Below are positions 27,023 through 35,540 of a stretch of 64,000 nucleotides of DNA, one piece after another. The translations under genes and the position numbers were made by a program. Position 1 is the first letter of the stretch; the number at the start of each line of letters is the position of its first letter. This DNA comes from Flavobacterium sp. HSC-32F16 (GTDB taxonomy: Bacteria; Bacteroidota; Bacteroidia; Flavobacteriales; Flavobacteriaceae), in contig NZ_JALKAC010000004.1 in assembly GCF_024171645.1 (NCBI RefSeq), forward strand, positions 62,001 through 126,000. Direction: 5' to 3'. A model generated the notes under the pieces. It was given only the letters and a program-made list of their open reading frames with translations, was not told where the DNA came from and did no database searches.

Positions 27023-28360
27023 ATGGCAAGATTTGAATTAAAGCTTCCTAAAATGGGAGAGAGCGTCGCTGAAGCAACCATTACCAACTGGTTGAAAGAA
27101 GTGGGAGACAAAATTGAAGCTGATGAAGCTGTACTGGAAATTGCAACTGATAAAGTTGACAGTGAAGTGCCAAGTGAAGTATCGGGAATTTTAGTTGAAC
27201 AATTATTTGGCAAAGATGATTTAGTTCAGGTAGGGCAGACTATTGCAATTATCGAAACAGAAGGTGGTGATGCGCCGGCTGCAACTCCAGCTGTTGATGC
27301 TGCTGCTCCTGCAGAAGCTGTAGAAATAGAAAAGACAATTGAAGCAGTAAAAGAAGAAGTTGCTGCTCCTCAGGATTTTTCAGGATCAGAAAAATTCCTT
27401 TCTCCTTTAGTAAAAAATATTGCAAAAGAAGAAGGTGTATCTCTTGCTGAATTAGATAGTATTCAAGGTTCAGGAAAAGACGCCCGAGTAACAAAAGATG
27501 ATATTTTAAAATATATAGAAGACCGCAAATCTGGTGCTGTACAAGCTCCGAAAGTAGTTGAAGAAGCACCAAAGGCTGTTGTTGAAACTCCAAAAGCGCC
27601 AGAACCAGCTGTTCAAAAAAGCCAGCAGGCAGTTCCGGTTTCTGTAAATGGAGGTGATGAAATCATTGAAATGGACAGAATGCGTAAACTGATTTCAGGT
27701 TATATGACGGCTTCGGTACAGACTTCTGCTCACGTTCAGTCGTTTATTGAGGTTGACGTAACAAACATTGTAAAATGGAGAGATAAAGTTAAAACAGCTT
27801 TCGAAAAAAGAGAAGGTGAAAAACTGACTTTTACACCAATTATGATGGAAGCAGTTGCAAAAGCTTTGAAAGATTTCCCTGGAATGAATATTTCTGTTGA
27901 TGGAGATTATATCATCAAAAAGAAAAATATCAACTTAGGAATGGCGGCGGCTTTGCCAAACGGAAACTTAATTGTACCTGTAATTAAAAATGCAGATCAG
28001 TTAAACCTGGTTGGAATGGCAAAAGCAGTTAACGATTTAGGAAATCGCGCAAAAGCCGGAAAACTGAAACCAGACGATACGCAAGGCGGAACTTATACGG
28101 TAACAAATGTTGGAACTTTTGGAAGTGTTTTCGGAACGCCTATTATCAATCAGCCGCAAGTGGGTATTTTAGCACTTGGAGCAATTCGTAAAGTGCCTGC
28201 AGTTATTGAAACTCCTGAAGGTGATTTTATCGGAATCCGTCAAAAAATGTTCTTGTCGCACTCTTACGATCATAGAGTAGTTGACGGAGCTTTAGGAGGA
28301 AGTTTTGTAAAAAGAGTAGCAGAATATTTAGAAGCTTTTGATGTAGATAGAGATTTCTAA
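27023..28360 (+). CDS. 2-oxoacid dehydrogenase E2 (dihydrolipoamide acyltransferase)
   Basis: A 445-residue cytosolic acyltransferase. The N-terminal lipoyl domain carries the lipoylated Lys44 in ATDKVDSEVPSE. An Ala/Pro-rich linker leads to the peripheral-subunit binding domain (about 125-165, FLSPLVKNIAKEEGVSL). The C-terminal catalytic domain ends with HRVVDG (His417, Asp421). It transfers acyl groups from E1 to CoA in the branched-chain or 2-oxoglutarate-type complex. The single lipoyl domain with the DSEVPSE signature is typical of the branched-chain complex E2 in flavobacteria. E1 and E3 genes are not adjacent. E2 is certain; the exact complex is not. Confidence 0.9.
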   Translation: MARFELKLPKMGESVAEATITNWLKEVGDKIEADEAVLEIATDKVDSEVPSEVSGILVEQLFGKDDLVQVGQTIAIIETEGGDAPAATPAVDAAAPAEAVEIEKTIEAVKEEVAAPQDFSGSEKFLSPLVKNIAKEEGVSLAELDSIQGSGKDARVTKDDILKYIEDRKSGAVQAPKVVEEAPKAVVETPKAPEPAVQKSQQAVPVSVNGGDEIIEMDRMRKLISGYMTASVQTSAHVQSFIEVDVTNIVKWRDKVKTAFEKREGEKLTFTPIMMEAVAKALKDFPGMNISVDGDYIIKKKNINLGMAAALPNGNLIVPVIKNADQLNLVGMAKAVNDLGNRAKAGKLKPDDTQGGTYTVTNVGTFGSVFGTPIINQPQVGILALGAIRKVPAVIETPEGDFIGIRQKMFLSHSYDHRVVDGALGGSFVKRVAEYLEAFDVDRDF

Positions 28361-28378
28361 TCCATCATAAATAAATGT

Positions 28379-28417
28379 AAAAACCCGAAAAATTAAAACG
28401 TTTTTCGGGTTTTTTTG
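28379..28417 (+). terminator. terminator after E2 gene
   Basis: AAACCCGAAAAA, a short loop and TTTTTCGGGTTTTTTT. It follows the E2 stop codon by about 20 bp. Confidence 0.8.
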
Positions 28418-28565
28418 TTTCCAAGAAAAACGGAAAATCGACCAATTCGGATCTGATTTTGAAAGTTGAAATCAAAAAATAAAGCCTTTTTGGGTCAAAA
28501 AAATAGAAATTGGAGTGGAAAATTCGGCTTTAAAAATTACATTTGTAATCTTATAAAAATTAAAA

Positions 28566-29336
28566 ATGGAATTAAAACTTAACAAACCAATTTGCTTTTT
28601 TGATCTTGAAACAACTGGAATTGACATCGGTAAAGATCGAATAGTAGAGATTTCGATATTTAAAGTTTTTCCAAACGGAAATAAAGAAAGTAAAACCTGG
28701 CTGGTTAATCCCACAATTCCAATTCCTCCGCAAACTACCGCCGTTCACGGAATTACCGATGAAAAAGTAGCAAATGAACCTACTTTTGCAGAACTGGCGC
28801 CGCTGGTTCATAATATGATAAAAGACAGTGATTTGGGAGGCTTCAATTCTGATCGTTTTGATATTCCGTTATTGGCAGAAGAATTACTTCGTGCCGGAGT
28901 CGATTTTGATATGAAAAATAAAGTATCTGTAGATGTTCAGACTATTTTTCATAAAATGGAAGAACGGACTTTAAGTGCAGCTTTGAAATTCTATTGTGGA
29001 AAAAGCCTTGAAAATGCGCACTCAGCAGAAGCTGATACTATGGCAACTTACGAGATTTTAAAAGCGCAGTTAGATCGTTATCCCGAATTGGAAAACGATA
29101 TGAAATCATTGTCTGAATTTACAACTCGTAAAAGAATTGCTGATTTTGCCGGAATGATTGCTTTTGATAATGATGATGAAGAAATTTTTACTTTCGGAAA
29201 ACACAAAGGGGCAAAAGTTTTAAAAGTACTGGAAACAGAACCGGGTTATTTCAGCTGGATTCAAAACGCTGATTTTCCTTTGTATACCAAAAAAGTTTTG
29301 ACAGGAATTAAGTTGAGAAAATTAAATACGAAGTAA
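28566..29336 (+). CDS. DEDDh 3'-5' exonuclease (DnaQ-like) with C-terminal QSregVF domain
   Basis: A 256-residue exonuclease related to the epsilon proofreading subunit. Exo I is FFDLETTGID (Asp13, Glu15), Exo II is in GGFNSDRFDIPLLAEEL, and Exo III is ENAHSAEADTMAT. The C-terminal 60 residues, EIFTFGKHKGAKVLKVLETE with a following PGYFSWI, match the small domain found in putative quorum-sensing-regulated virulence factor proteins and in many DnaQ-like proteins. It is not fused to a polymerase, so it is a free nuclease in DNA or RNA repair or turnover. A TACATTTG -7 element lies at 28538-28545. Confidence 0.85.
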   Translation: MELKLNKPICFFDLETTGIDIGKDRIVEISIFKVFPNGNKESKTWLVNPTIPIPPQTTAVHGITDEKVANEPTFAELAPLVHNMIKDSDLGGFNSDRFDIPLLAEELLRAGVDFDMKNKVSVDVQTIFHKMEERTLSAALKFYCGKSLENAHSAEADTMATYEILKAQLDRYPELENDMKSLSEFTTRKRIADFAGMIAFDNDDEEIFTFGKHKGAKVLKVLETEPGYFSWIQNADFPLYTKKVLTGIKLRKLNTK

Positions 29337-29420
29337 AGGTGCTGAGTTGCTAAGATTCTAAGATGCTAAGTTTTTTTTAGTTTTCTCAGAACCTTAGCAA
29401 CTTAGCAACTTAGAATCTAT
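29337..29420. repeat. tandem 8-mer repeat, CTTAGNAN type, copy 3, inverted arms
   Basis: The left part has units GTGCTGAG, TTGCTAAG, ATTCTAAG, ATGCTAAG. After a T-run the right part reads CTTAGCAA, CTTAGCAA, CTTAGAAT. The arms are inverted and the whole gap before the FAH gene consists of it. Confidence 0.65.
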
Positions 29421-29427
29421 ACAAAGA

Positions 29428-30039
29428 ATGAAAATAATCTGTATCGGTAGAAATTATACCAATCATATCGAAGAATTAAAAAACGAACGTCCGGATGAGC
29501 CTGTGGTTTTTATGAAACCGGACTCGGCAGTTTTATTGAAACAACACCCGTTTGTAATTCCTGAATTTTCTGAGGAAGTTCATCACGAATTAGAAATAAT
29601 TGTGAAAATTAACAAGGTTGGAAAATATATTGAACCCAAATTTGCACATAAATATTATGACGATATAAGTGTAGGTATTGATTTTACTGCCAGAGATTTA
29701 CAAGATAAATTAAAAGCAAAAGGACTGCCTTGGGAAAAAGCAAAAGCATTTGACGGTTCTGCGGTAATTGGAGATTTTTTACCAAAAAGTGATTTTGTTT
29801 CGCTAGAAAATCTTACGTTTGAGCTCAAAAATAATTCTGAAACGGTTCAAAAAGGAAATACAAGCTTTATGCTTTGGAAAATTGATGAACTTGTTTCGTA
29901 TGTGTCGCAGTTTTTTACCTTAAAAATTGGAGATATTATTTTTACCGGAACGCCTGCAGGTGTTGCGCCTGTTAAACCAAATGATGTTTTGGAAGGCTTT
30001 TTAGAAGATAAAAAATTATTTAGAATACAAGTAAAATAA
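29428..30039 (+). CDS. fumarylacetoacetate hydrolase (FAH) family protein
   Basis: A 203-residue cytosolic enzyme of the FAHD1-like branch. MKIICIGRNYTNHIEELK at the N-terminus and VFMKPDSAVL are the family opening. The metal-binding acidic residues are in VHHELEIIVKI and VGIDFTARDLQDKLK, and DIIFTGTPAGVAPVKPND closes the active site. Family members hydrolyse acylpyruvates or tautomerise or decarboxylate oxaloacetate. The stop overlaps the next gene's ATG by one base (TAATG), so it is coupled to an Hpt-domain protein. The exact substrate is not readable. Confidence 0.87.
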   Translation: MKIICIGRNYTNHIEELKNERPDEPVVFMKPDSAVLLKQHPFVIPEFSEEVHHELEIIVKINKVGKYIEPKFAHKYYDDISVGIDFTARDLQDKLKAKGLPWEKAKAFDGSAVIGDFLPKSDFVSLENLTFELKNNSETVQKGNTSFMLWKIDELVSYVSQFFTLKIGDIIFTGTPAGVAPVKPNDVLEGFLEDKKLFRIQVK

Positions 30040-30383
30040 TGGCTTTAAAGTACAATCTTTCGAAAGTGTATGCGCTTTCAGACAATGACCCCGAATTTGT
30101 AAACGAAATTCTTAAACTATTTGTTACAGAAGTTCCTGAAGATTTAAAACAAATCAAAGAGGGCATCAAGAAAAAGGATCATAAGTATGCTTATTCGTAT
30201 GCACATAAAATAAAACCTACATTAGATTTAATGGGGTTGAATGTTGCGTTTGAAGAAATTCTGCAAGTTGAAGCATGGACAAAAGCAGAAGGAAAGAAAA
30301 AAGATATTATCGAAACTTTTAAAAGTATAAAAGTGCAGGTTAAAGATGCAATCAAAGAAATAAAAAAAGACTTTGATTTGTAA
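30039..30383 (+). CDS. Hpt (histidine phosphotransfer) domain protein
   Basis: A 114-residue four-helix protein. YAYSYAHKIKPTLDLMGL contains the phospho-accepting His56 followed by the Lys and the downstream Leu-Met-Gly-Leu that define Hpt domains. EFVNEILKLFVTEVPEDLKQI is the preceding helix. It relays phosphate between response-regulator receiver domains and has no kinase of its own. No hybrid kinase is nearby; it is translationally coupled to the FAH gene, which is an unusual partner. Confidence 0.82.
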   Translation: MALKYNLSKVYALSDNDPEFVNEILKLFVTEVPEDLKQIKEGIKKKDHKYAYSYAHKIKPTLDLMGLNVAFEEILQVEAWTKAEGKKKDIIETFKSIKVQVKDAIKEIKKDFDL

Positions 30384-30390
30384 AATTTAA

Positions 30391-30430
30391 GAAATCCCGC
30401 TTTTAACCTAAGGCGGGGTGTTTTTTATTT
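30391..30430 (+). terminator. terminator after Hpt gene
   Basis: CCCGC, an AT-rich loop and GCGGG followed by GTGTTTTTT. The rest of the gap up to cinA is AT-rich with no gene. Confidence 0.65.
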
Positions 30431-30542
30431 TGTTTTTATTCTGATCTTAATTGCTTTTAAGATTTTTTACTCCATAATAAACAAAGGATTTTTCTTTTGT
30501 TTTCAGCCTCAAATCATTTCCGCAATCCTACTTCATAAATAA

Positions 30543-31829
<1,287 letters not shown>

Positions 31830-31830
31830 T

Positions 31831-31864
31831 TTTTTGCTACAATGGTTTATTTTTCTTTTCTTTG
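31831..31864 (+). promoter_or_regulatory. promoter for the rpmB-rpmG-DUF4295 operon
   Basis: TTTTTG (31831-31836), 20 bp, then TTTCTTTG (31857-31864), a one-base variant of TAnnTTTG. It ends 36 bp before the rpmB start. Confidence 0.5.
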
Positions 31865-31900
31865 CACCCTGATTTTGAATAACGATAAAAGATAAGTATA

Positions 31901-32137
31901 ATGTCAAGAGTTTGTGACCTTACAGGTAAAAGAGCGATGGTAGGAAATAACGTTTCTCACGCTATGAACAAAACTAAGAGAAAGTTTTCTGTAAACTTAG
32001 TTAAAAAGCGTTTTTATCTTCCAGAAGAAGATAGATGGATTACTCTTAGAGTAGCAGCATCTACGATAAAAACAATTAATAAAAATGGAATCACTGCTGT
32101 TTTGAAAAAAGCGCAGTCAGAAGGATTTATCAAATAA
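31901..32137 (+). CDS. rpmB: 50S ribosomal protein L28
   Basis: A 78-residue basic protein of the large ribosomal subunit. It opens [20 protein letters not shown], then [13 protein letters not shown] and [20 protein letters not shown], the standard L28 sequence. It is followed 27 bp later by rpmG and then by a DUF4295 gene, the usual Bacteroidota order. Confidence 0.97.
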   Translation: MSRVCDLTGKRAMVGNNVSHAMNKTKRKFSVNLVKKRFYLPEEDRWITLRVAASTIKTINKNGITAVLKKAQSEGFIK

Positions 32138-32164
32138 TCTTTTCCTAAATAAATATATAGCAAG

Positions 32165-32347
32165 ATGGCAAAGAAAGGTAATAGAATCCAGGTAATTTTA
32201 GAATGTACTGAGCACAAGACTTCTGGTGTTCCAGGAACTTCTAGATATATTACAACTAAGAACAAAAAAAATACTCCAGACAGATTAGAGATTAAGAAAT
32301 TTAATCCAATCTTAAAAAGAGTAACTGTTCACAAAGAAATTAAGTAA
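32165..32347 (+). CDS. rpmG: 50S ribosomal protein L33
   Basis: A 60-residue basic large-subunit protein: [20 protein letters not shown], then [20 protein letters not shown]. Only one cysteine is present, so it is the zinc-free form of L33. It is second in the operon with rpmB and the DUF4295 gene. Confidence 0.96.
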
Positions 32348-32421
32348 TAATTAGAGATTTTTGTAAATCTCAATGGTTTTGCCATTAGAGTTTTATAAAA
32401 GCTTCAAATAACATTTGAATC

Positions 32422-32574
32422 ATGGCAAAGAAAACCGTAGCATCGTTACAAACATCTTCTAAGAGATTATCAAAAGCCATCAAAATGGTAAAATCTCCTA
32501 AAACTGGTGCATATACATTCGTAGAATCTATTATGGCTCCTGAAGAAGTTGATACTTTCTTGAAAAAGAAATAA
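32422..32574 (+). CDS. DUF4295 small basic protein
   Basis: A 50-residue ORF with ATG at 32422 and TAA at 32572-32574. It opens MAKKTVASLQTSSKRLSKAI and ends EEVDTFLKKK. Very basic N-terminal half, cytosolic. It follows rpmG by 74 bp and is closed by the terminator at 32594. DUF4295 is a Bacteroidota-specific family almost always found behind L28 and L33, so a ribosome-associated role is likely though unproven. It is too short for many gene finders. Confidence 0.88.
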   Translation: MAKKTVASLQTSSKRLSKAIKMVKSPKTGAYTFVESIMAPEEVDTFLKKK

Positions 32575-32593
32575 TTACAATTACAATATATAG

Positions 32594-32626
32594 AAAAGCT
32601 ACTTTCATTCGGAAGTAGCTTTTTTA
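32594..32626 (+). terminator. terminator of the ribosomal operon
   Basis: AAAAGCTACTTT, loop, GGAAGTAGCTTTTTT. It separates the L28/L33/DUF4295 genes from ftsY. Confidence 0.82.
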
Positions 32627-32685
32627 TTTTTTATATTTGTTTAAAATTTTGTAGAAACCAAACAATTTGTGTTTTTTTTAAACAT

Positions 32686-32760
32686 TAGTTCCCGTCATAC
32701 TCTTTATCTTTACTTGCCTAAAGAAGGTAAATAAAAGGATATCGATTCTGTCGGGGTTAA
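32686..32760 (-). ncRNA. candidate structured RNA, copy B
   Basis: Read on the minus strand it has TTAACCCCGAC, ATATCCTTTTA, AAGTAAAGATA and GACGGGAA in order. This matches the plus-strand element at 34711-34790. The outer pair CCCG/CGGG replaces CCTG/CAGG of the other copy, a compensatory change. It lies antisense in the leader region of ftsY. It resembles the structured motif recurrent in flavobacterial intergenic DNA (possibly Rfam Flavo-1). Confidence 0.5.
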
Positions 32761-32846
32761 ATTAAAATCAATTGGCATTTCTATAAACATCAGGATTTTT
32801 TCTAACCTTAAAAAGAAAGAGCCTAAAAACTAACAATAAATAAAAA

Positions 32847-33800
32847 ATGAGTTTTTTTAAAAAATTATTCTCTACCGAAAAAAAAGAGACTTTAGATAAA
32901 GGTCTTGAAAAAACCAAAACTACTTTTTTTTCTAAGTTAAGCAAAGCTGTTGCAGGAAAATCTAAAGTCGATGACGATGTTTTGGATAATCTTGAAGAAG
33001 TTTTAGTTGCTTCTGACGTTGGTGTAAATACTACGTTAAAAATTATCGAAAGAATCGAAAAACGTGTAGCCGAAGATAAATATTTAGGAACAGAAGAACT
33101 AAACCAGATTCTTCGTGATGAAATTGGAGGCTTATTGTCTGAAACCAATACAGGCGAAGCAACTGAATTTGATATTCCAAAAGATAAAAAGCCGTACGTT
33201 TTAATGGTGGTTGGAGTTAATGGAGTTGGAAAAACAACTACAATTGGTAAGCTTGCTTATCAGTTTAAAAAAGCAGGTTATAAAGTAGTTTTAGGTGCAG
33301 CTGATACTTTCCGTGCTGCAGCAATCGATCAGCTTCAGGTTTGGGCAGATCGTGTTGATGTGCCAATTGTAAGACAAAATATGGGAAGTGATCCAGCTTC
33401 TGTAGCTTTTGATACTTTGCAATCAGCCGTAGCTCAAAATGCGGATATTGTAATTATCGATACTGCCGGACGTTTGCATAATAAAATCAATTTGATGAAC
33501 GAGCTTTCTAAAGTAAAACGTGTAATGCAGAAAGTAGTTGCTGATGCGCCACACGATGTGCTTTTGGTTTTAGATGGTTCTACAGGTCAAAATGCTTTTG
33601 AACAGGCTAAGCAATTTACTGCAGCAACAGAAGTAACTTCACTAGCAGTAACAAAATTAGACGGTACAGCAAAAGGCGGTGTTGTAATTGGTATTTCAGA
33701 CCAGTTTCAAATTCCGGTAAAATATATTGGTGTTGGCGAAGGAATTGAAGATTTACAAGTCTTTAATAAATATGAATTTGTTGATAGTTTCTTTAAATAA
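32847..33800 (+). CDS. ftsY: signal recognition particle receptor FtsY
   Basis: A 317-residue SRP GTPase that docks ribosome-SRP complexes on the inner membrane. A short charged N-terminal region (MSFFKKLFSTEKKETLDKG) replaces the long acidic A domain of E. coli. The N domain is about residues 20-105. The G domain has GVNGVGKTTTIGK (G1), DTFRAAAIDQL (insertion box), DTAGRLHNK (G3) and TKLDGTAKGG (G4 and closing loop). It heads a plus-strand run with a small membrane protein and an archaemetzincin-like lipoprotein. Confidence 0.96.
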   Translation: MSFFKKLFSTEKKETLDKGLEKTKTTFFSKLSKAVAGKSKVDDDVLDNLEEVLVASDVGVNTTLKIIERIEKRVAEDKYLGTEELNQILRDEIGGLLSETNTGEATEFDIPKDKKPYVLMVVGVNGVGKTTTIGKLAYQFKKAGYKVVLGAADTFRAAAIDQLQVWADRVDVPIVRQNMGSDPASVAFDTLQSAVAQNADIVIIDTAGRLHNKINLMNELSKVKRVMQKVVADAPHDVLLVLDGSTGQNAFEQAKQFTAATEVTSLAVTKLDGTAKGGVVIGISDQFQIPVKYIGVGEGIEDLQVFNKYEFVDSFFK

Positions 33801-33806
33801 AAAATA

Positions 33807-33983
33807 ATGAGTTTGGAATCTTTAAAAAATATATCGGCTGTTGCTTTTTATTTTGCAAGTGTTATATGTTTTGTTTTAGCAAATGTATTAAAAGATGGTA
33901 ATCTTTCAGTTTATTATATTTTGCTGGTTTTAGGGATAGTTTTTTTCTTTATGGGAGTTCTTAAAAGACTGCGGTCTAAATAA
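33807..33983 (+). CDS. small two-helix membrane protein (58 residues)
   Basis: An ATG at 33807 opens a 58-residue frame ending TAA at 33983, starting 6 bp after ftsY. It begins MSLESLKNISAVAFYFASVI and ends FMGVLKRLRSK, with two hydrophobic helices (about 11-27 and 35-51) and a basic tail, giving both ends on the same side of the membrane. It has the same AT-rich codon use as its neighbours. No function is known; tight spacing with ftsY suggests co-expression. Confidence 0.65.
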   Translation: MSLESLKNISAVAFYFASVICFVLANVLKDGNLSVYYILLVLGIVFFFMGVLKRLRSK

Positions 33984-34003
33984 TAATTTATTGCTGTTTA
34001 ATT

Positions 34004-34600
34004 ATGAGATACTATTTTCTTGCTTTTGTTTTGCTTTTATTTTCTTGTAAAAAGGAAAAAAGTGAAAGTGATAATGTAAGTCAAAAAGTAATTGTTATTC
34101 AGCCTTTAGGTGGTTTTAAGGTTAAGCAAGCTAAAAAAGTATTTGCAGAAATTAAAGCTCTAAACCCCAATGTAGTTTTGCGGACCGATATTTCCTTTCC
34201 TGAAAACTCGTTTTATAAACCCAGAAATAGATATCGGGCTGATAGTATTATTAAACATCTTAAAAATAATATTGGTAAAGATTCTGTAATTGTTGGCTTG
34301 TCCAATTATGATATTAGCACAACTTATAAAGGAATTAAAGATTGGGGCGTAATGGGTTTAGGTTACGTACCCGGAAAATCCTGTGTAGTTTCTGATTTTA
34401 GATTGTCTGCAAAAACTAAAAATCAACAGTTTTATAAGTTGGTTCTCCATGAACTAGGTCATACAGAAGGTTTGCCGCATTGTTCAGTTAAAACCTGTTT
34501 AATGCGAGATGCTGAAGGCGGGAATCCGCTGGATCAAGAAAAAGCTTTCTGCCAGAGTTGTAAAAGCTTTTTAAAAGGCAAAGGCTGGCAATTGATTTAA
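34004..34600 (+). CDS. archaemetzincin-like metalloprotease lipoprotein
   Basis: A 198-residue protein with a lipobox (LLFSC, Cys15), so it is membrane-anchored and exported. The catalytic motif HELGHTEGLPH (149-159) is directly followed by C160, C165-L-M167 and, after 15 residues, C183-x2-C186. This matches the archaemetzincin layout HExxHxxGxxHC-x4-C-x-M...C-x2-C, with a slightly shorter last spacer. The cysteines should bind a structural zinc beside the catalytic zinc. It is probably an aminopeptidase or an endopeptidase on peptides. It lies 20 bp after the 58-residue membrane protein gene. Confidence 0.82.
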   Translation: MRYYFLAFVLLLFSCKKEKSESDNVSQKVIVIQPLGGFKVKQAKKVFAEIKALNPNVVLRTDISFPENSFYKPRNRYRADSIIKHLKNNIGKDSVIVGLSNYDISTTYKGIKDWGVMGLGYVPGKSCVVSDFRLSAKTKNQQFYKLVLHELGHTEGLPHCSVKTCLMRDAEGGNPLDQEKAFCQSCKSFLKGKGWQLI

Positions 34601-34670
34601 AATGTTTTTCTTTCTCATATTAAATTAAATTCTTCGTAGTTAAATAAATGGTACTTTAACTTTATAAAGT

Positions 34671-34678
34671 TACCTTTG
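34671..34678 (+). promoter_or_regulatory. putative -7 element before RNA copy A
   Basis: TACCTTTG matches TAnnTTTG. Transcription from it would begin about 25 bp before the structured RNA at 34711 and then enter the 34812 lipoprotein gene. Confidence 0.45.
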
Positions 34679-34710
34679 TAATTCACTAAATTTCTTTTGA
34701 AAATGGGAGT

Positions 34711-34790
34711 TCTAACCCTGATGGGAGCGTTATCCTTTTTCTGGTTTCTTTAGCTCGAAAAAGATATAGCGGTCAGCAGGAATATGCTTC
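34711..34790 (+). ncRNA. candidate structured RNA, copy A (5' leader of 34812 gene)
   Basis: In order: TCTAACCCTGATGG, TTATCCTTTTTC, CGAAAAAGATATAGC, GGTCAGCAGGAATATG. CCTG (34717-34720) pairs with CAGG (34777-34780), and ATCCTTTTTC pairs with GAAAAAGAT, giving a two-level hairpin. A second copy lies at 32686-32760 on the minus strand. Possibly the flavobacterial Flavo-1 motif; Rfam would decide. Confidence 0.55.
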
Positions 34791-34811
34791 TTATTAATAG
34801 TATAAATTATT

Positions 34812-35252
34812 ATGAAAAATACTTTTATGATTTTGGTTTTATCGCTTTTGCTGATAAGCTGTAAGCAGGAAATAAAACCGGCAGATATTGCAAAACTAAA
34901 TGGTTATTGGGAAATTGAAAAAGTGGTTTTTGATAAAGGTGAGGAGAAAGCATATGGAATGAACGAGAATTTTGATTTTTTTAAAATTAAAGGTACTAAA
35001 GGAACTCGTACGAAAGTGATGGCGCAGCTGGACGGAACTTTTTTAACAACGGATACTTTTGAAGATGTTTCGGTTAGATTCACAGATAAAGGAGCTTTTC
35101 TTGATTACAAGACAGATTATGCAAAATGGAGCGAAGAATTAATTTCGATATCAGATGAAGCTTTTGTGGTAAAAAACGATCAGAATAAAGAATATCATTA
35201 TAAAAAAGCGGGACCAGTAAATATTTTAAACGATGGCAAAAAGACTAAATAA
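34812..35252 (+). CDS. lipocalin-like lipoprotein, uncharacterised
   Basis: A 146-residue lipoprotein (LISC lipobox, Cys17). The mature part opens with LNGYWEIEKVVFDKGEEKAYG and ends with repeated beta strands, as in small lipocalin-like domains whose first strand carries a Gly-x-Trp. ISISDEAFVVKNDQNKEYHY is the last strand pair. The 3' end overlaps the DciA-like gene by 20 bp, so the two are co-translated. A structured RNA element lies in its leader. No ligand is known. Confidence 0.72.
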   Translation: MKNTFMILVLSLLLISCKQEIKPADIAKLNGYWEIEKVVFDKGEEKAYGMNENFDFFKIKGTKGTRTKVMAQLDGTFLTTDTFEDVSVRFTDKGAFLDYKTDYAKWSEELISISDEAFVVKNDQNKEYHYKKAGPVNILNDGKKTK

Positions 35253-35529
35253 TCAAAGTACGATTGGGGCTGTTTTGCAACAGATTATTCAGGTGAATAA
35301 ATTACAACCCGGAATGGACCAAATTGATGTGCGGGAAGCTTGGAGGCAATTAATGGGAAATGGCGTGAATACGTACACCAGAAACGTTGTATTAAAAGGA
35401 AGCACGCTGTATGTTGAACTTGCATCGGCAGTTTTAAGAGAAGAATTAAGTCACGGTAAATCTAAAATTGTTAAAATGATTAATGAAGAATTGGGACGCG
35501 AAGTGGTGACGGATGTGGTATTACGCTGA
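35233..35529 (+). CDS. DUF721 (DciA-like) protein
   Basis: A 98-residue basic cytosolic protein. Helical start MAKRLNNQSTIGAVLQQIIQ, then VREAWRQLMGNGVNTYTRNV and LKGSTLYVELASAVLREELS, the alternating strand-helix pattern of the DUF721 KH-like fold. DUF721 proteins include DciA, which loads the replicative helicase in bacteria without DnaC/DnaI. The gene overlaps the preceding lipoprotein gene by 20 bp. The helicase-loading role is known for relatives and inferred here. Confidence 0.8.
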   Translation: MAKRLNNQSTIGAVLQQIIQVNKLQPGMDQIDVREAWRQLMGNGVNTYTRNVVLKGSTLYVELASAVLREELSHGKSKIVKMINEELGREVVTDVVLR

Positions 35530-35540
35530 TTTTTAGTCGC

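Noticed and set aside
27249..27593. Leu/Gln-rich minus-strand frame
   Set aside because: It is the complement of the Ala/Pro/Glu-rich linker of the E2 gene. Low-complexity composition explains the open frame.
29337..29420. Tandem repeats considered as a CRISPR array
   Set aside because: Units are 8 bp without spacers and there are no cas genes in the window.
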